Below, piece by piece: positions 50,857 through 59,128 of a stretch of DNA of 61,834 nt. The notes beneath the pieces are model-generated. The model had not been told where the DNA came from. It made no database searches and was given only the letters and a program-made list of their open reading frames with translations. The translations under genes and the position numbers were made by a program. Positions within the stretch are counted from its first letter, which is position 1. Each line of letters opens with the position of its first letter. The stretch is from an uncultured Archangium sp. (lineage in GTDB: Bacteria > Myxococcota > Myxococcia > Myxococcales > Myxococcaceae): assembly GCA_903905455.1 (NCBI GenBank), contig CAIVGN010000058.1:1-61834 (forward strand). The letters run 5' to 3'.

Positions 50857-51411
50857 ATGCCCATCGAGCCGACGTTCGCCGTGCCCTGGTACCTCCGCCC
50901 GATGCTGTGGGTGACGCGGTGGGTGACGGGGAAGGACCCGCTGCCGGCGCGGCTGTTGACCTTGTTCCCCCGCGCGGCGGTCGGCGTCGGCATGTTCGAG
51001 GCGCTCACCGCGGGGCCGTCAGACCTCGACGCGCGCAGCCTCGCCGTGGCGCGCATCACCGCCAGCGTCACCGGGGGCTGCCCCTTCTGCGTCGACATGA
51101 ACGCGGCCGCGTGGAAACGGAATGGGCTTCGCGTGGAGGAACTGCGGGACGTGCTGGTGGGGGACTTCGCGCGACTCTCCGGGCGGGAGGCCACGGCGGG
51201 AAGGTACGCGAAGGCGCTGTCGTTGACGCCGGTGGTGCTCGAGCAGGCGCTCCGGCACGACCTCGTCACCCACTTCACGGCGCGGGAGCGCGTCGTCCTC
51301 GCGCACACCATCGCCCAGGTGAACGACTGGACCCGCTTCAACCAGGGCCTGGGCGTGCCGGCCGCGGGGTTCTTCGATGAAGCGGTGTGCCAGCTCCCGG
51401 TGACGAAGTGA
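50857..51411 (+). CDS. AhpD/carboxymuconolactone-decarboxylase-like protein
   Basis: 184 residues, ATG at 50857 (GTG one codon earlier possible). The core helix pair carries TGGCPFCVDMNAAAWKRNG, a CxxC in the position of the AhpD redox cysteines, though the family His two or three residues later is Asn here. SLTPVVLEQALRHDLVTHF and RERVVLAHTIAQVNDW fit the all-helical fold. It may reduce peroxide with thiol partners. The 329 bp downstream (51412-51740) hold only the stem-loop element. Confidence 0.82.
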   Translation: MPIEPTFAVPWYLRPMLWVTRWVTGKDPLPARLLTLFPRAAVGVGMFEALTAGPSDLDARSLAVARITASVTGGCPFCVDMNAAAWKRNGLRVEELRDVLVGDFARLSGREATAGRYAKALSLTPVVLEQALRHDLVTHFTARERVVLAHTIAQVNDWTRFNQGLGVPAAGFFDEAVCQLPVTK

Positions 51412-51534
51412 CGGCCACGGCCCTGGGGAGCAAGGGGCGTCAGGGACCCACGGCGGTGCTCACCTCGGGCGTGCCCCGCGACTTCGAGCCCCGGTGACCC
51501 AGGGAGCGCGCGGTACCTGCAGGGGTCTGCGAGT

Positions 51535-51594
51535 GCGTCATCAAAGTTGACAACCGCTGCGGTTGAAACTTGCCGTTGTCAACTTTGATGACGC
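51535..51594 (-). repeat. 60-nt palindromic element with perfect 20-bp arms
   Basis: GCGTCATCAAAGTTGACAAC (51535-51554) is repeated in exact reverse complement at 51575-51594, around a 20-nt asymmetric loop that on the minus strand contains TTTCAACC and CAGCG. On that strand it is homologous to 4884-4943, including the bases after it (ACTCGCAGACC). It lies 123 bp after the AhpD-like stop, in a 329-bp non-coding stretch between it and the FmdB gene. No transposase gene is nearby. Confidence 0.85.
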
Positions 51595-51740
51595 GTCCGT
51601 GAACCCCCGCGCCCCCCGGAGGTCTCTTCCACGAAGCCAGCACACCCGGGTCAACAACGTCGGCGTCGAGGTGCTGCGCGATGCGAGCACTGCGCGGGAC
51701 ACCCATCCCGCCCACCACCCAGCTCAGGTGAGGTGCAGCG

Positions 51741-51974
51741 TCAGGAGCCGCAGCCGCCGCTCGAACAACCTCCGGTGCCGCAGCTCGGTCCACCACCGCC
51801 ACCGCCGTACCCGTCGGCATGCCACCCGCCCCCCTTCAGGGAGAACGAGGACAACGAAATGCGCCTCGCCACCGGTGCGCCACAGTCGGCGTGCTCGGTG
51901 AGAGGCGCATCGTCCATCTTCTGCTTCACCTCGAAGGTGCCGCAGCGCTCGCAGTCGTATTCGTAGAGAGGCAT
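51741..51974 (-). CDS. FmdB-family zinc ribbon protein
   Basis: 77 residues. The N-terminal MPLYEYDCERCGTFEVKQKM is diagnostic, followed by a CGAPVARRISLSSFSLKGGG middle and a Gly/Cys-rich tail (GPSCGTGGCSSGGCGS). In other members a second CxxC follows TEHADC; here only one Cys (HADCGAPV) remains, so the zinc site may be atypical. Members are putative regulators of unknown action. 34 bp after the transaldolase stop is on the same strand. Confidence 0.9.
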   Translation of the reverse strand: MPLYEYDCERCGTFEVKQKMDDAPLTEHADCGAPVARRISLSSFSLKGGGWHADGYGGGGGGPSCGTGGCSSGGCGS

Positions 51975-52008
51975 CGCGACTTGTGAGCCGCGCGGCCCCG
52001 ATCGAGAT

Positions 52009-52983
52009 TCAGCCCAGCGCCGCGAGCTTCGGCTCGAGCGACTTCTCGAGCTCGGTGATGGCCTTGGAGAAGCCGTCGATGCCTTCCTTCAGCTTCTCGT
52101 TGGCCATCTTGTCTTCGGCGTGGAGCGTGTCGAACTGGGCCTTGTCGAGGTGCATCAACTCCGCCCCGCGCGTGGCCGCCAGCGCCGCGTCGAGCAGCCT
52201 GGGCACGGGCTCATTGGACGCCTCGAGCTCGGCGAGCAGCTTGGGGGCGATGGTGAGGAGGTCGCAGCCGGCCAGCCCGGTGATCTCGCCCACGTTGCGG
52301 AAGCTCGCGCCCATGACCTCGGTCTTGTACCCGTGGCGCTTGTAGTAGTTGAAGATCGCCGTGACCGAGAGCACGCCCGGGTCTTCCGCCGAGGGGTACG
52401 ACGCGCGGCCGGTGCTCTTGAGGAACCAGTCGAGGATGCGGCCGACGAAGGGGCTGATCAGCGTCACCTTCGCCTCGGCGCAGGCCACCGCCTGGTGGAA
52501 ACCGAAGAGCAGCGTCAGGTTGCAGTGGATGCCCTCGCGCTCCAGGATCTCCGCGGCCTTGATGCCTTCCCAGGTCGAGGCGAGCTTGATCAGGATGCGG
52601 TCGCGCTTCACGCCGACCTTCTCGTACATCGCGATCAGGTCGCGCGCCTTCTCGATGCTGGCGTCGGTGTCGTACGACAACCGCGCGTCGACCTCGGTCG
52701 AGACGCGCCCGGGCACCACCTTGAGGATCTCCATGCCGAACTCGACGGCGAGGCGATCCACGGCGCGCTTGCACACGGCCGCCGGGCTCTTGTCCGCGCT
52801 GTCACCCTTCGCCCACTTGAGCGCGGCGTCGACCACGCCTGCATACTGCGGCATCGCTGCGGCGGCGGCGATGAGCGACGGGTTGGTGGTCGCGTCACGC
52901 GGCCGGAACTTCTGAATCGAGGCGAAATCTCCGGTGTCGGCGACGACGACCGTGACCTGCTTGAGCTGTTCGAGGGAGTTCAC
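52009..52983 (-). CDS. tal: Transaldolase
   Basis: 324 residues from a GTG start ([18 protein letters not shown]). Class I transaldolase motifs are present: [42 protein letters not shown] with the Schiff-base Lys, and [19 protein letters not shown] plus [10 protein letters not shown]. It moves dihydroxyacetone units in the non-oxidative pentose phosphate pathway. The start is placed by the family length; an upstream ATG adds 12 residues of antisense-looking sequence. It diverges from the aspartic-protease-like gene with 61 bp between. Confidence 0.96.
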   Translation of the reverse strand: MNSLEQLKQVTVVVADTGDFASIQKFRPRDATTNPSLIAAAAAMPQYAGVVDAALKWAKGDSADKSPAAVCKRAVDRLAVEFGMEILKVVPGRVSTEVDARLSYDTDASIEKARDLIAMYEKVGVKRDRILIKLASTWEGIKAAEILEREGIHCNLTLLFGFHQAVACAEAKVTLISPFVGRILDWFLKSTGRASYPSAEDPGVLSVTAIFNYYKRHGYKTEVMGASFRNVGEITGLAGCDLLTIAPKLLAELEASNEPVPRLLDAALAATRGAELMHLDKAQFDTLHAEDKMANEKLKEGIDGFSKAITELEKSLEPKLAALG

Positions 52984-53044
52984 GAGCGCTAGGGAACGCG
53001 AAACCGCGCGCCGCTGCAAGCGTCACGGGTGGTACGGGGAGGTC

Positions 53045-54295
53045 ATGCGCCAGGTCTTCGGGTTCGTCGCGGTGCTGTCCCTGCTCGGTGCGTGCGGTCC
53101 CGGGCCGCAGCTGGAGTCCCCTGACGCGTCGATCGACCCCGGCGTCGACGCAGGCACCACCCTCGACGCAGGCACCACCCTCGACGCAGGCACCACCGCC
53201 GACGCAGGCACTGCCACCGACGCAGGCACCACCGCCGACGCAGGCACCACCGCCGACGCAGGCACCACCGCCGACGCAGGCACCACCGCCGACGCGGGCA
53301 CCACCGCCGACGCAGGCACCACCGCCGACGCGGGCTTCCGCCTCCCCGCCTGCCTCGGCCCCTCGCTTCCCCTCCAGTTCGCGGGCCAGCTCCCCTACGT
53401 GACGGTGCGCATCGGCAGCGGCGCCGCAGCGAAGACCGGCGCCTTCCTCATCGACCTCGCGAGCACCTCCTCGTGGATCGATCTCTCGGCCTTCCCCACC
53501 GCGCCCACCGGCACCTGCGGCAGCTCGAGCTGCACCTACGCCGACTTCGACTACTTCGGCGCCTGGGGCTCGGTGACGCTCTCCACCGCGGACTTCTCCT
53601 CCTTCCAGGGACCGCCGCGGCAGGCCGGCATCCTCGGCACCGACTTCCTGAGCCTCAACCCCACCACCCTCGACTACCGCGGCCACCGCGTCTTCTCGGC
53701 CACCGCGAGCACCTTCTGCACGCCCACCGAACTCACCGCCGCGGGCTTCGGCGCGGTGCCCTCCACGGGTTTCTATTCGACGAGCCTGTCCTCCCTGCTC
53801 CCGCTCTCGACGGTCATCACCGACGGCGGCGTGGCGGGCATCAAGGTCCCCAACGTGCCCACGGTTCGGCTCCGGGTGGCCGGGGTCGAGGCGCTCGCCC
53901 AGCTCGACACGGGCTTCGATGACGCGGTGGTGCCGCGGTCGATCAACATCAACAGCGCCTACCTGTCCGCGCTCAACACCCAGGCCCCCGGAGCGCTCAC
54001 CCGCGCCCCGACCCTCGACCTCACGCTCACTACCTGCGTGGGCAGCGCCGAGCCGGTCACCGCGTGGCGCGTGTCGGCCGGGTACGCCGTCGAGTTCCTG
54101 GGGAGCAACGGCGTCACCGTGCGCGCCTTCGCCGACGCGGTGCTCTTCGCCAAGAACACGCCCCCGGCCGCGCGGGCGTGCGGGGGCATCGGCACCTGGA
54201 GCGTGCCCGCCGCCCAGGTCGCCGGCTCGTTCTTCGTGACTTCGGGCGCGGTGGTCTTTGACCCGGTGCAGTCGACGGTGTGGCTCGCGCGCTGA
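53045..54295 (+). CDS. Aspartic-protease-like lipoprotein with TTADAG repeats
   Basis: 416 residues. Strong ribosome binding site (GGGGAGG), then a signal peptide with lipobox LGAC. Residues ~38-97 are ten hexapeptides (TTADAG type), an extended linker. The mature part has two pepsin-like active-site halves: GAFLIDLASTSSWID (D-L-A-S instead of the usual DTGS) and ALAQLDTGFDDAVVP (DTG). The order and spacing (~165 residues apart) fit a two-lobed aspartic protease, possibly with a weakened first site. Surface location expected. Confidence 0.8.
   Translation: MRQVFGFVAVLSLLGACGPGPQLESPDASIDPGVDAGTTLDAGTTLDAGTTADAGTATDAGTTADAGTTADAGTTADAGTTADAGTTADAGTTADAGFRLPACLGPSLPLQFAGQLPYVTVRIGSGAAAKTGAFLIDLASTSSWIDLSAFPTAPTGTCGSSSCTYADFDYFGAWGSVTLSTADFSSFQGPPRQAGILGTDFLSLNPTTLDYRGHRVFSATASTFCTPTELTAAGFGAVPSTGFYSTSLSSLLPLSTVITDGGVAGIKVPNVPTVRLRVAGVEALAQLDTGFDDAVVPRSININSAYLSALNTQAPGALTRAPTLDLTLTTCVGSAEPVTAWRVSAGYAVEFLGSNGVTVRAFADAVLFAKNTPPAARACGGIGTWSVPAAQVAGSFFVTSGAVVFDPVQSTVWLAR
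53156..53335 (+). repeat. Coding 18-bp minisatellite, ten copies
   Basis: Ten tandem 18-bp units (ACCACCGCCGACGCAGGC type) encode the TTADAG linker of the lipoprotein. Copies 1-2 read TTLDAG, copy 4 TATDAG, the other seven TTADAG, with only synonymous changes among most of them. Such arrays change length by slippage. Confidence 0.9.
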
Positions 54296-54331
54296 CGCCA
54301 GCCGATCCGCGACCTGATACAGGCGCGCCCC

Positions 54332-55510
54332 ATGAAGACGAAGCGCATCGGCATCCTCACGGGCGGCGGCGACGTTCCGGGCCTCAACTCGGTCATCAAG
54401 AGCGTGGTCTACCGGGGCTGGGAACACGGCGCGGAGACCGTGGGCATCCGCCGCGGCTTCGAGGGCCTCACCCACGTCGACCTCGATGACCCGGCCAGCA
54501 CCGCGAAGTACATCCTCCCCCTGACCCGCGAGAACACGCGCACCATCGATCGCCACGGAGGCACGGTGCTGCACTCGACGCGCGTGGGCCCCGCGCGGGT
54601 CCGCCACCTCCCGGCGCACCTGCACGACAAGCCCCTCGAGGCCACCGAGGGCAAGGGCGGCATCACCTTCGACCTCACCGAGGTGGTGCTCAAGAACCTC
54701 GAGCGCATGGGCATCGACGCGCTGATCTGCATCGGCGGTGACGGCACCCTGAAGTCGGCCGCCCAGCTCAGCAAGCGCGGGGTGCGGGTGATGGGCATCC
54801 CCAAGACGATGGACAACGACGTGCGCTCCACCGAGTACTGCATCGGGTTCTCCACGGCCATCAGCCGCGCCACCGCCGCCATCGATCGCCAGCGCACCAC
54901 CATCGGCTCGCACGAGCGCATCGGCATCTTCCGCATCTTCGGCCGCGACGCCGGCTTCACCGCGCTCTACACCGCGCACGCCACCTCGAACCGCTGCGTC
55001 ATCCCCGAGCACAAGGTCAACCTCGACAAGTTGATCACCCTCTTGCTCGAAGAGAAGCGCGAGAACCCCAGCAACTACGCCCTGGTCATCCTCGCCGAGG
55101 GCGCCACCTGGGACGGCTACGAGGTGCAGGAGTTCGGCCGCGTCGACGCCCTGGGCCGCCGCAAGAAGGCCAGCGTGGCCCAGGTCTTCGCCGACGAGAT
55201 CGCCCACCGCACCAACGAGGAGACCATCGTCTCCGACCTCACCTACGACCTGCGCTCCGGCGACCCCGACTTCATCGACAAGCTCGTCGGCTCGACCTTC
55301 GGCACCATGGCCCTCGACGCGCTCTTCGCCGGCGACTCGGGGAAGATGTCCGCCATCGTCAACGGCTGCTACCAGGTGGTGCCCCTGCCCTCGCCCGAGC
55401 TCGGCGCCCGGCGCGTCGACGTGGCCACCATGTACAACACCGACCGGTATCGGCCCCTGTATGGAAACAAGGTCGGTTTGCCCATCTTCCTGAACCCGGA
55501 ACGGGACTGA
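54332..55510 (+). CDS. pfkA: 6-phosphofructokinase
   Basis: 392 residues. N-terminal ILTGGGDVPGLNSVIKS (phosphate loop), LICIGGDGTLKSA (GGDGT near 136), GIPKTMDNDVRST with catalytic Asp in the TxD, GFSTAISRATAAID and FGRDAGFTALYTA. It phosphorylates fructose 6-phosphate in glycolysis. The GGDG sequence is typical of ATP users and the PKTMDND of a clade that includes PPi users, so the donor is not settled from sequence. It lies 33 bp upstream of the aminotransferase-PEPC fusion on the same strand, suggesting co-expression. Confidence 0.94.
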   Translation: MKTKRIGILTGGGDVPGLNSVIKSVVYRGWEHGAETVGIRRGFEGLTHVDLDDPASTAKYILPLTRENTRTIDRHGGTVLHSTRVGPARVRHLPAHLHDKPLEATEGKGGITFDLTEVVLKNLERMGIDALICIGGDGTLKSAAQLSKRGVRVMGIPKTMDNDVRSTEYCIGFSTAISRATAAIDRQRTTIGSHERIGIFRIFGRDAGFTALYTAHATSNRCVIPEHKVNLDKLITLLLEEKRENPSNYALVILAEGATWDGYEVQEFGRVDALGRRKKASVAQVFADEIAHRTNEETIVSDLTYDLRSGDPDFIDKLVGSTFGTMALDALFAGDSGKMSAIVNGCYQVVPLPSPELGARRVDVATMYNTDRYRPLYGNKVGLPIFLNPERD

Positions 55511-55543
55511 GCAGTTCATGAGGCATGGCGGGGCGCTTCGCTT

Positions 55544-58500
55544 ATGATGCGCCGCGCCATGAGCTCATTGAAGATGGAGTTGTCGAAGAAGGCCCTCACC
55601 ACCCCTGAACCGCAAGTCCGCGCCTTTGCGCGCCGCGTGCAGCAGGAGGGCGCCCTCGACCTGACGCAGGGCGACTACAAGAACTCCGACTTCGCGCCGC
55701 ACCCCGAAGTCGTCCGCGCGGCGCAGCGCATCACGCGCAACACGGTGCACAGCTACGGCGCCGCCGTGGGCCGCATGGACGTGCGCGCCGAGGTCGCCGA
55801 GTTCTCGAACCGCGACGGCCAGCGCGACTACCCGGGCACCGAGGTCCGCTACTTCCCCGACGAGGTCATCTTCACGTCGGGCACCCGCGCCGGCCTGGTG
55901 ATGGTGATGGAGGTGCTCGGCGCCGACGGCTCGGGCATCGTGGTGATGCGCCCCTCGTGGGAATACGACTGGTTCATCGAGCGCGCGGGCAAGAAGCTCG
56001 TGGAGCTCCAGACCCGCTCGCCCGACTTCCTGCCGGACCCCGCCGAGCTCGACGCGCTGCTCGCCAAGGGCGGCATCTCCAGCGTCATCATCAACAACCC
56101 GCACAACCCCACCGGCCGCGTCTACCCGCGCAAGCTGGTCGAGGAGCTCGTCGCCGTCTGCGTGAAGCACAAGGCCTACGTGCTCTACGACTCGGTGTAC
56201 CAGCGCCTCGACTACGTCGACGCCTTCGTCAACCCGGCCTACGCCAACCCCGAGTGGCGCCACTGGGTGGTGAACTTCTCGGGCCTCTCGAAGATGGACA
56301 TGTTCGGAGCCTCCACCGGCGCGCGCGCCTGCTGGGTGGTGATGAGCGACGAGATCCGCAGCAACGGCGTGCGCGCCCGAGAGGTCATCGCCAACCTCTC
56401 GGCGTGGCTCATGGCCAACCCCTCGACGCTGGCCCAGGACTGGGCCCTGGCCGCGCTGCAGAGCCCGCTGGCCGGCCTGCGCCGCCCCTCGCCGTACATG
56501 CGCGAGCGCCGCGACTTCATGGCCATGGCCGCCGACAAGTTGAAGCCCCTGGGCGTGGAGCGCACCGCCTTCGAAGGCACCTTCTATTCGCCCCTCGCCT
56601 TCCCCGGCCTCGTGGGTGAGCGCTTCGAGCGCCTGCGCCACGGCGTGCGCGAGTCGGCGGTGGTGAAGAACGGCGAAGACGCCTTCGACTTCCTGCTCAC
56701 CGGCGGGGTGGGCGGCATTCCCTTCACCGCGTTCGCCGGCGTGGACCGCGATCGCTTCGGCACCTGGCAGCGCCTGTCCTACGGCTCGAAGGATGTGAAG
56801 GAGCTGGTGGTCTTCATGCAGCGCATCCAGGACCGCATCGAGCGCCAGGGCCGCCTCGGCTCGAGCGCGCCTGCGGTCAAGCCCACGCCCGCGGGCCTGG
56901 TGTGGGGCGCGTCGTGCACCACCGCCGGCTACGACGCCCTCGACGGCCTCGACAAGGCGGCCTTCGACACCGCGCGCGCCGCATGGCTCCAGGGCGCGAC
57001 CCGCGAGACCCTGCGGCTGACGGGCACCAAGCACCCCGACTCCACCACGCACCGCGCCGAACAGTTGAAGCGCGCCGAAGCGGCGGCGGGCACCGGCGAG
57101 GGCTCGGCCAAGCGCGCGCTCTCGTACCTCGAGTGGAACCCGCTGGTGGAGGCGCGCCAGGAGTTCGACGAGACGCTGCAGGACCTGCTGGGGCCGATGA
57201 ACGAGGTGCTGCTCGACTTCGAGGGCCGCAACATCAGCCCCGAGTGGCTGGAGGTGCCGGAGAAGGTGGTGCTCGCGCTCTTGCGCCACGGCGTGGTGCC
57301 GGGTGACGAGCGGCACCTGCTGTTCCGCGTGCCCAACCCCTTCCTCGAGCAGGACGAGGAGAAGATCTCCAAGCTGCTGGCCATGGTGGCGCGCACCAAC
57401 CTGCTCTTCCACCTCGCCGCCCAGAAGCTGGGCTTCACCCCGGTGCAGAACGCGATCAACGAGGTCTCGGTGCCGCAGATCAACGCGCGGGCCGACGTGG
57501 GCGCGCTGGTGAAGATCGGCACCCTGTACCTCGCGGCCATCGAAGGCCTGTTCGAAGGCGAGCGCCGCGACGACTTCCTCTGCGCGCGCATCCCCGAGAG
57601 CAAGCGCGCCGAACTCAAGGCGAAGGTGGGCAAGGTGCGGCTCATGCCGCTGGTGGAGAACGTGGGCGCGCTGTCGCACCTGCCGGACCTGCTGGAGACC
57701 TTCTACGTGGCCCTGGAGCGCAACCGCGGCTTCCCCGGGCTGCCCACGGCCGAGAGCTTCGTCACCCGCTTCGACGGCACCGACCCGCGCGTGCGCGTGT
57801 TCGTGGCCATGAGCGACACCGCCGAGCAGAGCGGGAAGATCGCCACCGACTCGGCCTACACCCTGACCATCGCCGGCCGGGAAGACGCCGAGCGCCGGCT
57901 GGCCGAGCACGCCAAGAAGCACGGCGGCCTGGCCCCCAGGGTGTCCTTCCTCATCGGGGCGGGGCGCGCGGGCTTCCGCGGCGGCTTCGACCCTGAGCAC
58001 GAAGGCATCATCACGCAGTTCAGCCGCGCCGACGGCGTCACCATGCAGGGCATTCGGGCCGACGCGCCGGAAGAGACCCGGCGGCTGGCCGCGCGCTTCC
58101 GCGAGGTCGTCGCGCGCAACGCGGCGCCGCTGACCGTCAACCAGGCCGACCACGAGATCCTCCTCGACGTGCTCGACGCGGGCGTGAAGGCCCACACCGA
58201 GACCCTGCTGCGCATCGCGCCCATCATCTCGCCCTTCGGCGGGCTGGTGCCGCAGACGCGCGTGCGCATTCGCGCCACCGGTTCGGTGAACTACGGCCGG
58301 TCCATCCCCGAGTACCCCGAAGAGTGGGGAGGGGGCACCCGGCTGCCGGACAACCGCGACCTCCGCGACGCCTGGCCCGAGGGCGTCTCGTTGCCCCGCG
58401 CCATCGTCTACAACCTCGGCTGCACCACGCTGGGGTTGCCGGCCCTGACCTCCGACCTCGCGGCCCTCGACAAGCGCGCGGCGGTGCTGCTGGAGCGGGT

Positions 58501-59092
58501 GACCCCGGGCTACCGGGAGATCCAGGCGCGCGAGCTGCCGTACTTCGTCAAGCAGGCGGTGGCCCTGGTGTTCGGCAAGCGCTTCGCCGAGACCACCGAG
58601 AAGCACGTGCTCCGGGCGGCCGCTTCGCTGTGGGCCGACGTCAAGGTGCGTGAAGAGCTCGTGGCCCCCACCTGCCTCTTCGCGATGATGTACCTGCGCT
58701 ACGTCGCCGAAGACTCCGAGAGCTGGGACGAGACCAAGGAGCACGAGAGCCCGGCGACCCGCGAGAGCGAGCTGATTCGCGACACCGCGAGCGGCGCGTT
58801 CTCGGCCCTGTGCGCCGAGAAGCCCGGCGAGCGCTGGAGCGTGCTGCAGTCGCTCCTCGACGCCGAGGACGCCAACCGGCTGCTGCTCGCCCGCGAGCTG
58901 ACCATCGAAGAGAAGCGCGAGTTCGTCGACCTCGCCATCGATGGCTGGTTGCGCACCCTGGACGGTGCGTTGTCGCGGTCGCTGCGCGCCGACTGGTCGC
59001 GCCTGCGGGAGCTGGACAAGTCGGAGCTCACGCTGGAAGCCATTCGCCAGCTGATTGCCAACGAGCAACTGCGTGGGAGCCGCGGCGCCTGA
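55544..59092 (+). CDS. Fusion of class I aminotransferase and archaeal-type PEP carboxylase-like domain
   Basis: 1,182 residues. Residues ~15-430 are a class I/II PLP aminotransferase: NNPHNPTGRVYPRKLVEEL (~184), VLYDSVYQRLD and VNFSGLSKMDMFGASTGARA with the PLP-Lys at ~250. After a Pro/Ala-rich linker, residues ~490-1150 align in order with archaeal-type PEPC: GTKHPDSTTHRA (family TQHPDN), MNEVLLDFEGRNISPEW, LLRHGVVPGDERH, VRLMPLVENVGALSHLPDLL, RVFVAMSDTAEQSGK, GAGRAGFRGGFDPE (family GSLPFRGH) and PRAIVYNLGCTTLGLP. If both halves work, PEP would be carboxylated to oxaloacetate and transaminated to aspartate in one protein. ATG at 55544 has a GGGGCG ribosome site; the ATG at 55559 is an alternative. 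Confidence 0.88.
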   Translation: MMRRAMSSLKMELSKKALTTPEPQVRAFARRVQQEGALDLTQGDYKNSDFAPHPEVVRAAQRITRNTVHSYGAAVGRMDVRAEVAEFSNRDGQRDYPGTEVRYFPDEVIFTSGTRAGLVMVMEVLGADGSGIVVMRPSWEYDWFIERAGKKLVELQTRSPDFLPDPAELDALLAKGGISSVIINNPHNPTGRVYPRKLVEELVAVCVKHKAYVLYDSVYQRLDYVDAFVNPAYANPEWRHWVVNFSGLSKMDMFGASTGARACWVVMSDEIRSNGVRAREVIANLSAWLMANPSTLAQDWALAALQSPLAGLRRPSPYMRERRDFMAMAADKLKPLGVERTAFEGTFYSPLAFPGLVGERFERLRHGVRESAVVKNGEDAFDFLLTGGVGGIPFTAFAGVDRDRFGTWQRLSYGSKDVKELVVFMQRIQDRIERQGRLGSSAPAVKPTPAGLVWGASCTTAGYDALDGLDKAAFDTARAAWLQGATRETLRLTGTKHPDSTTHRAEQLKRAEAAAGTGEGSAKRALSYLEWNPLVEARQEFDETLQDLLGPMNEVLLDFEGRNISPEWLEVPEKVVLALLRHGVVPGDERHLLFRVPNPFLEQDEEKISKLLAMVARTNLLFHLAAQKLGFTPVQNAINEVSVPQINARADVGALVKIGTLYLAAIEGLFEGERRDDFLCARIPESKRAELKAKVGKVRLMPLVENVGALSHLPDLLETFYVALERNRGFPGLPTAESFVTRFDGTDPRVRVFVAMSDTAEQSGKIATDSAYTLTIAGREDAERRLAEHAKKHGGLAPRVSFLIGAGRAGFRGGFDPEHEGIITQFSRADGVTMQGIRADAPEETRRLAARFREVVARNAAPLTVNQADHEILLDVLDAGVKAHTETLLRIAPIISPFGGLVPQTRVRIRATGSVNYGRSIPEYPEEWGGGTRLPDNRDLRDAWPEGVSLPRAIVYNLGCTTLGLPALTSDLAALDKRAAVLLERVTPGYREIQARELPYFVKQAVALVFGKRFAETTEKHVLRAAASLWADVKVREELVAPTCLFAMMYLRYVAEDSESWDETKEHESPATRESELIRDTASGAFSALCAEKPGERWSVLQSLLDAEDANRLLLARELTIEEKREFVDLAIDGWLRTLDGALSRSLRADWSRLRELDKSELTLEAIRQLIANEQLRGSRGA

Positions 59093-59128
59093 GCTAGAAG
59101 GGGTCCCTCCCCCCGGAGAAGGCCCCCG

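Noticed and set aside
53156-53335. Possible CRISPR-like array
   Set aside because: The 18-bp units are contiguous with no spacers and encode an in-frame TTADAG linker.
55565-59068. 1,167-codon minus-strand frame over the fusion gene
   Set aside because: Composition is that of an antisense shadow and no family motif is visible, whereas the plus frame has two recognisable enzymes.
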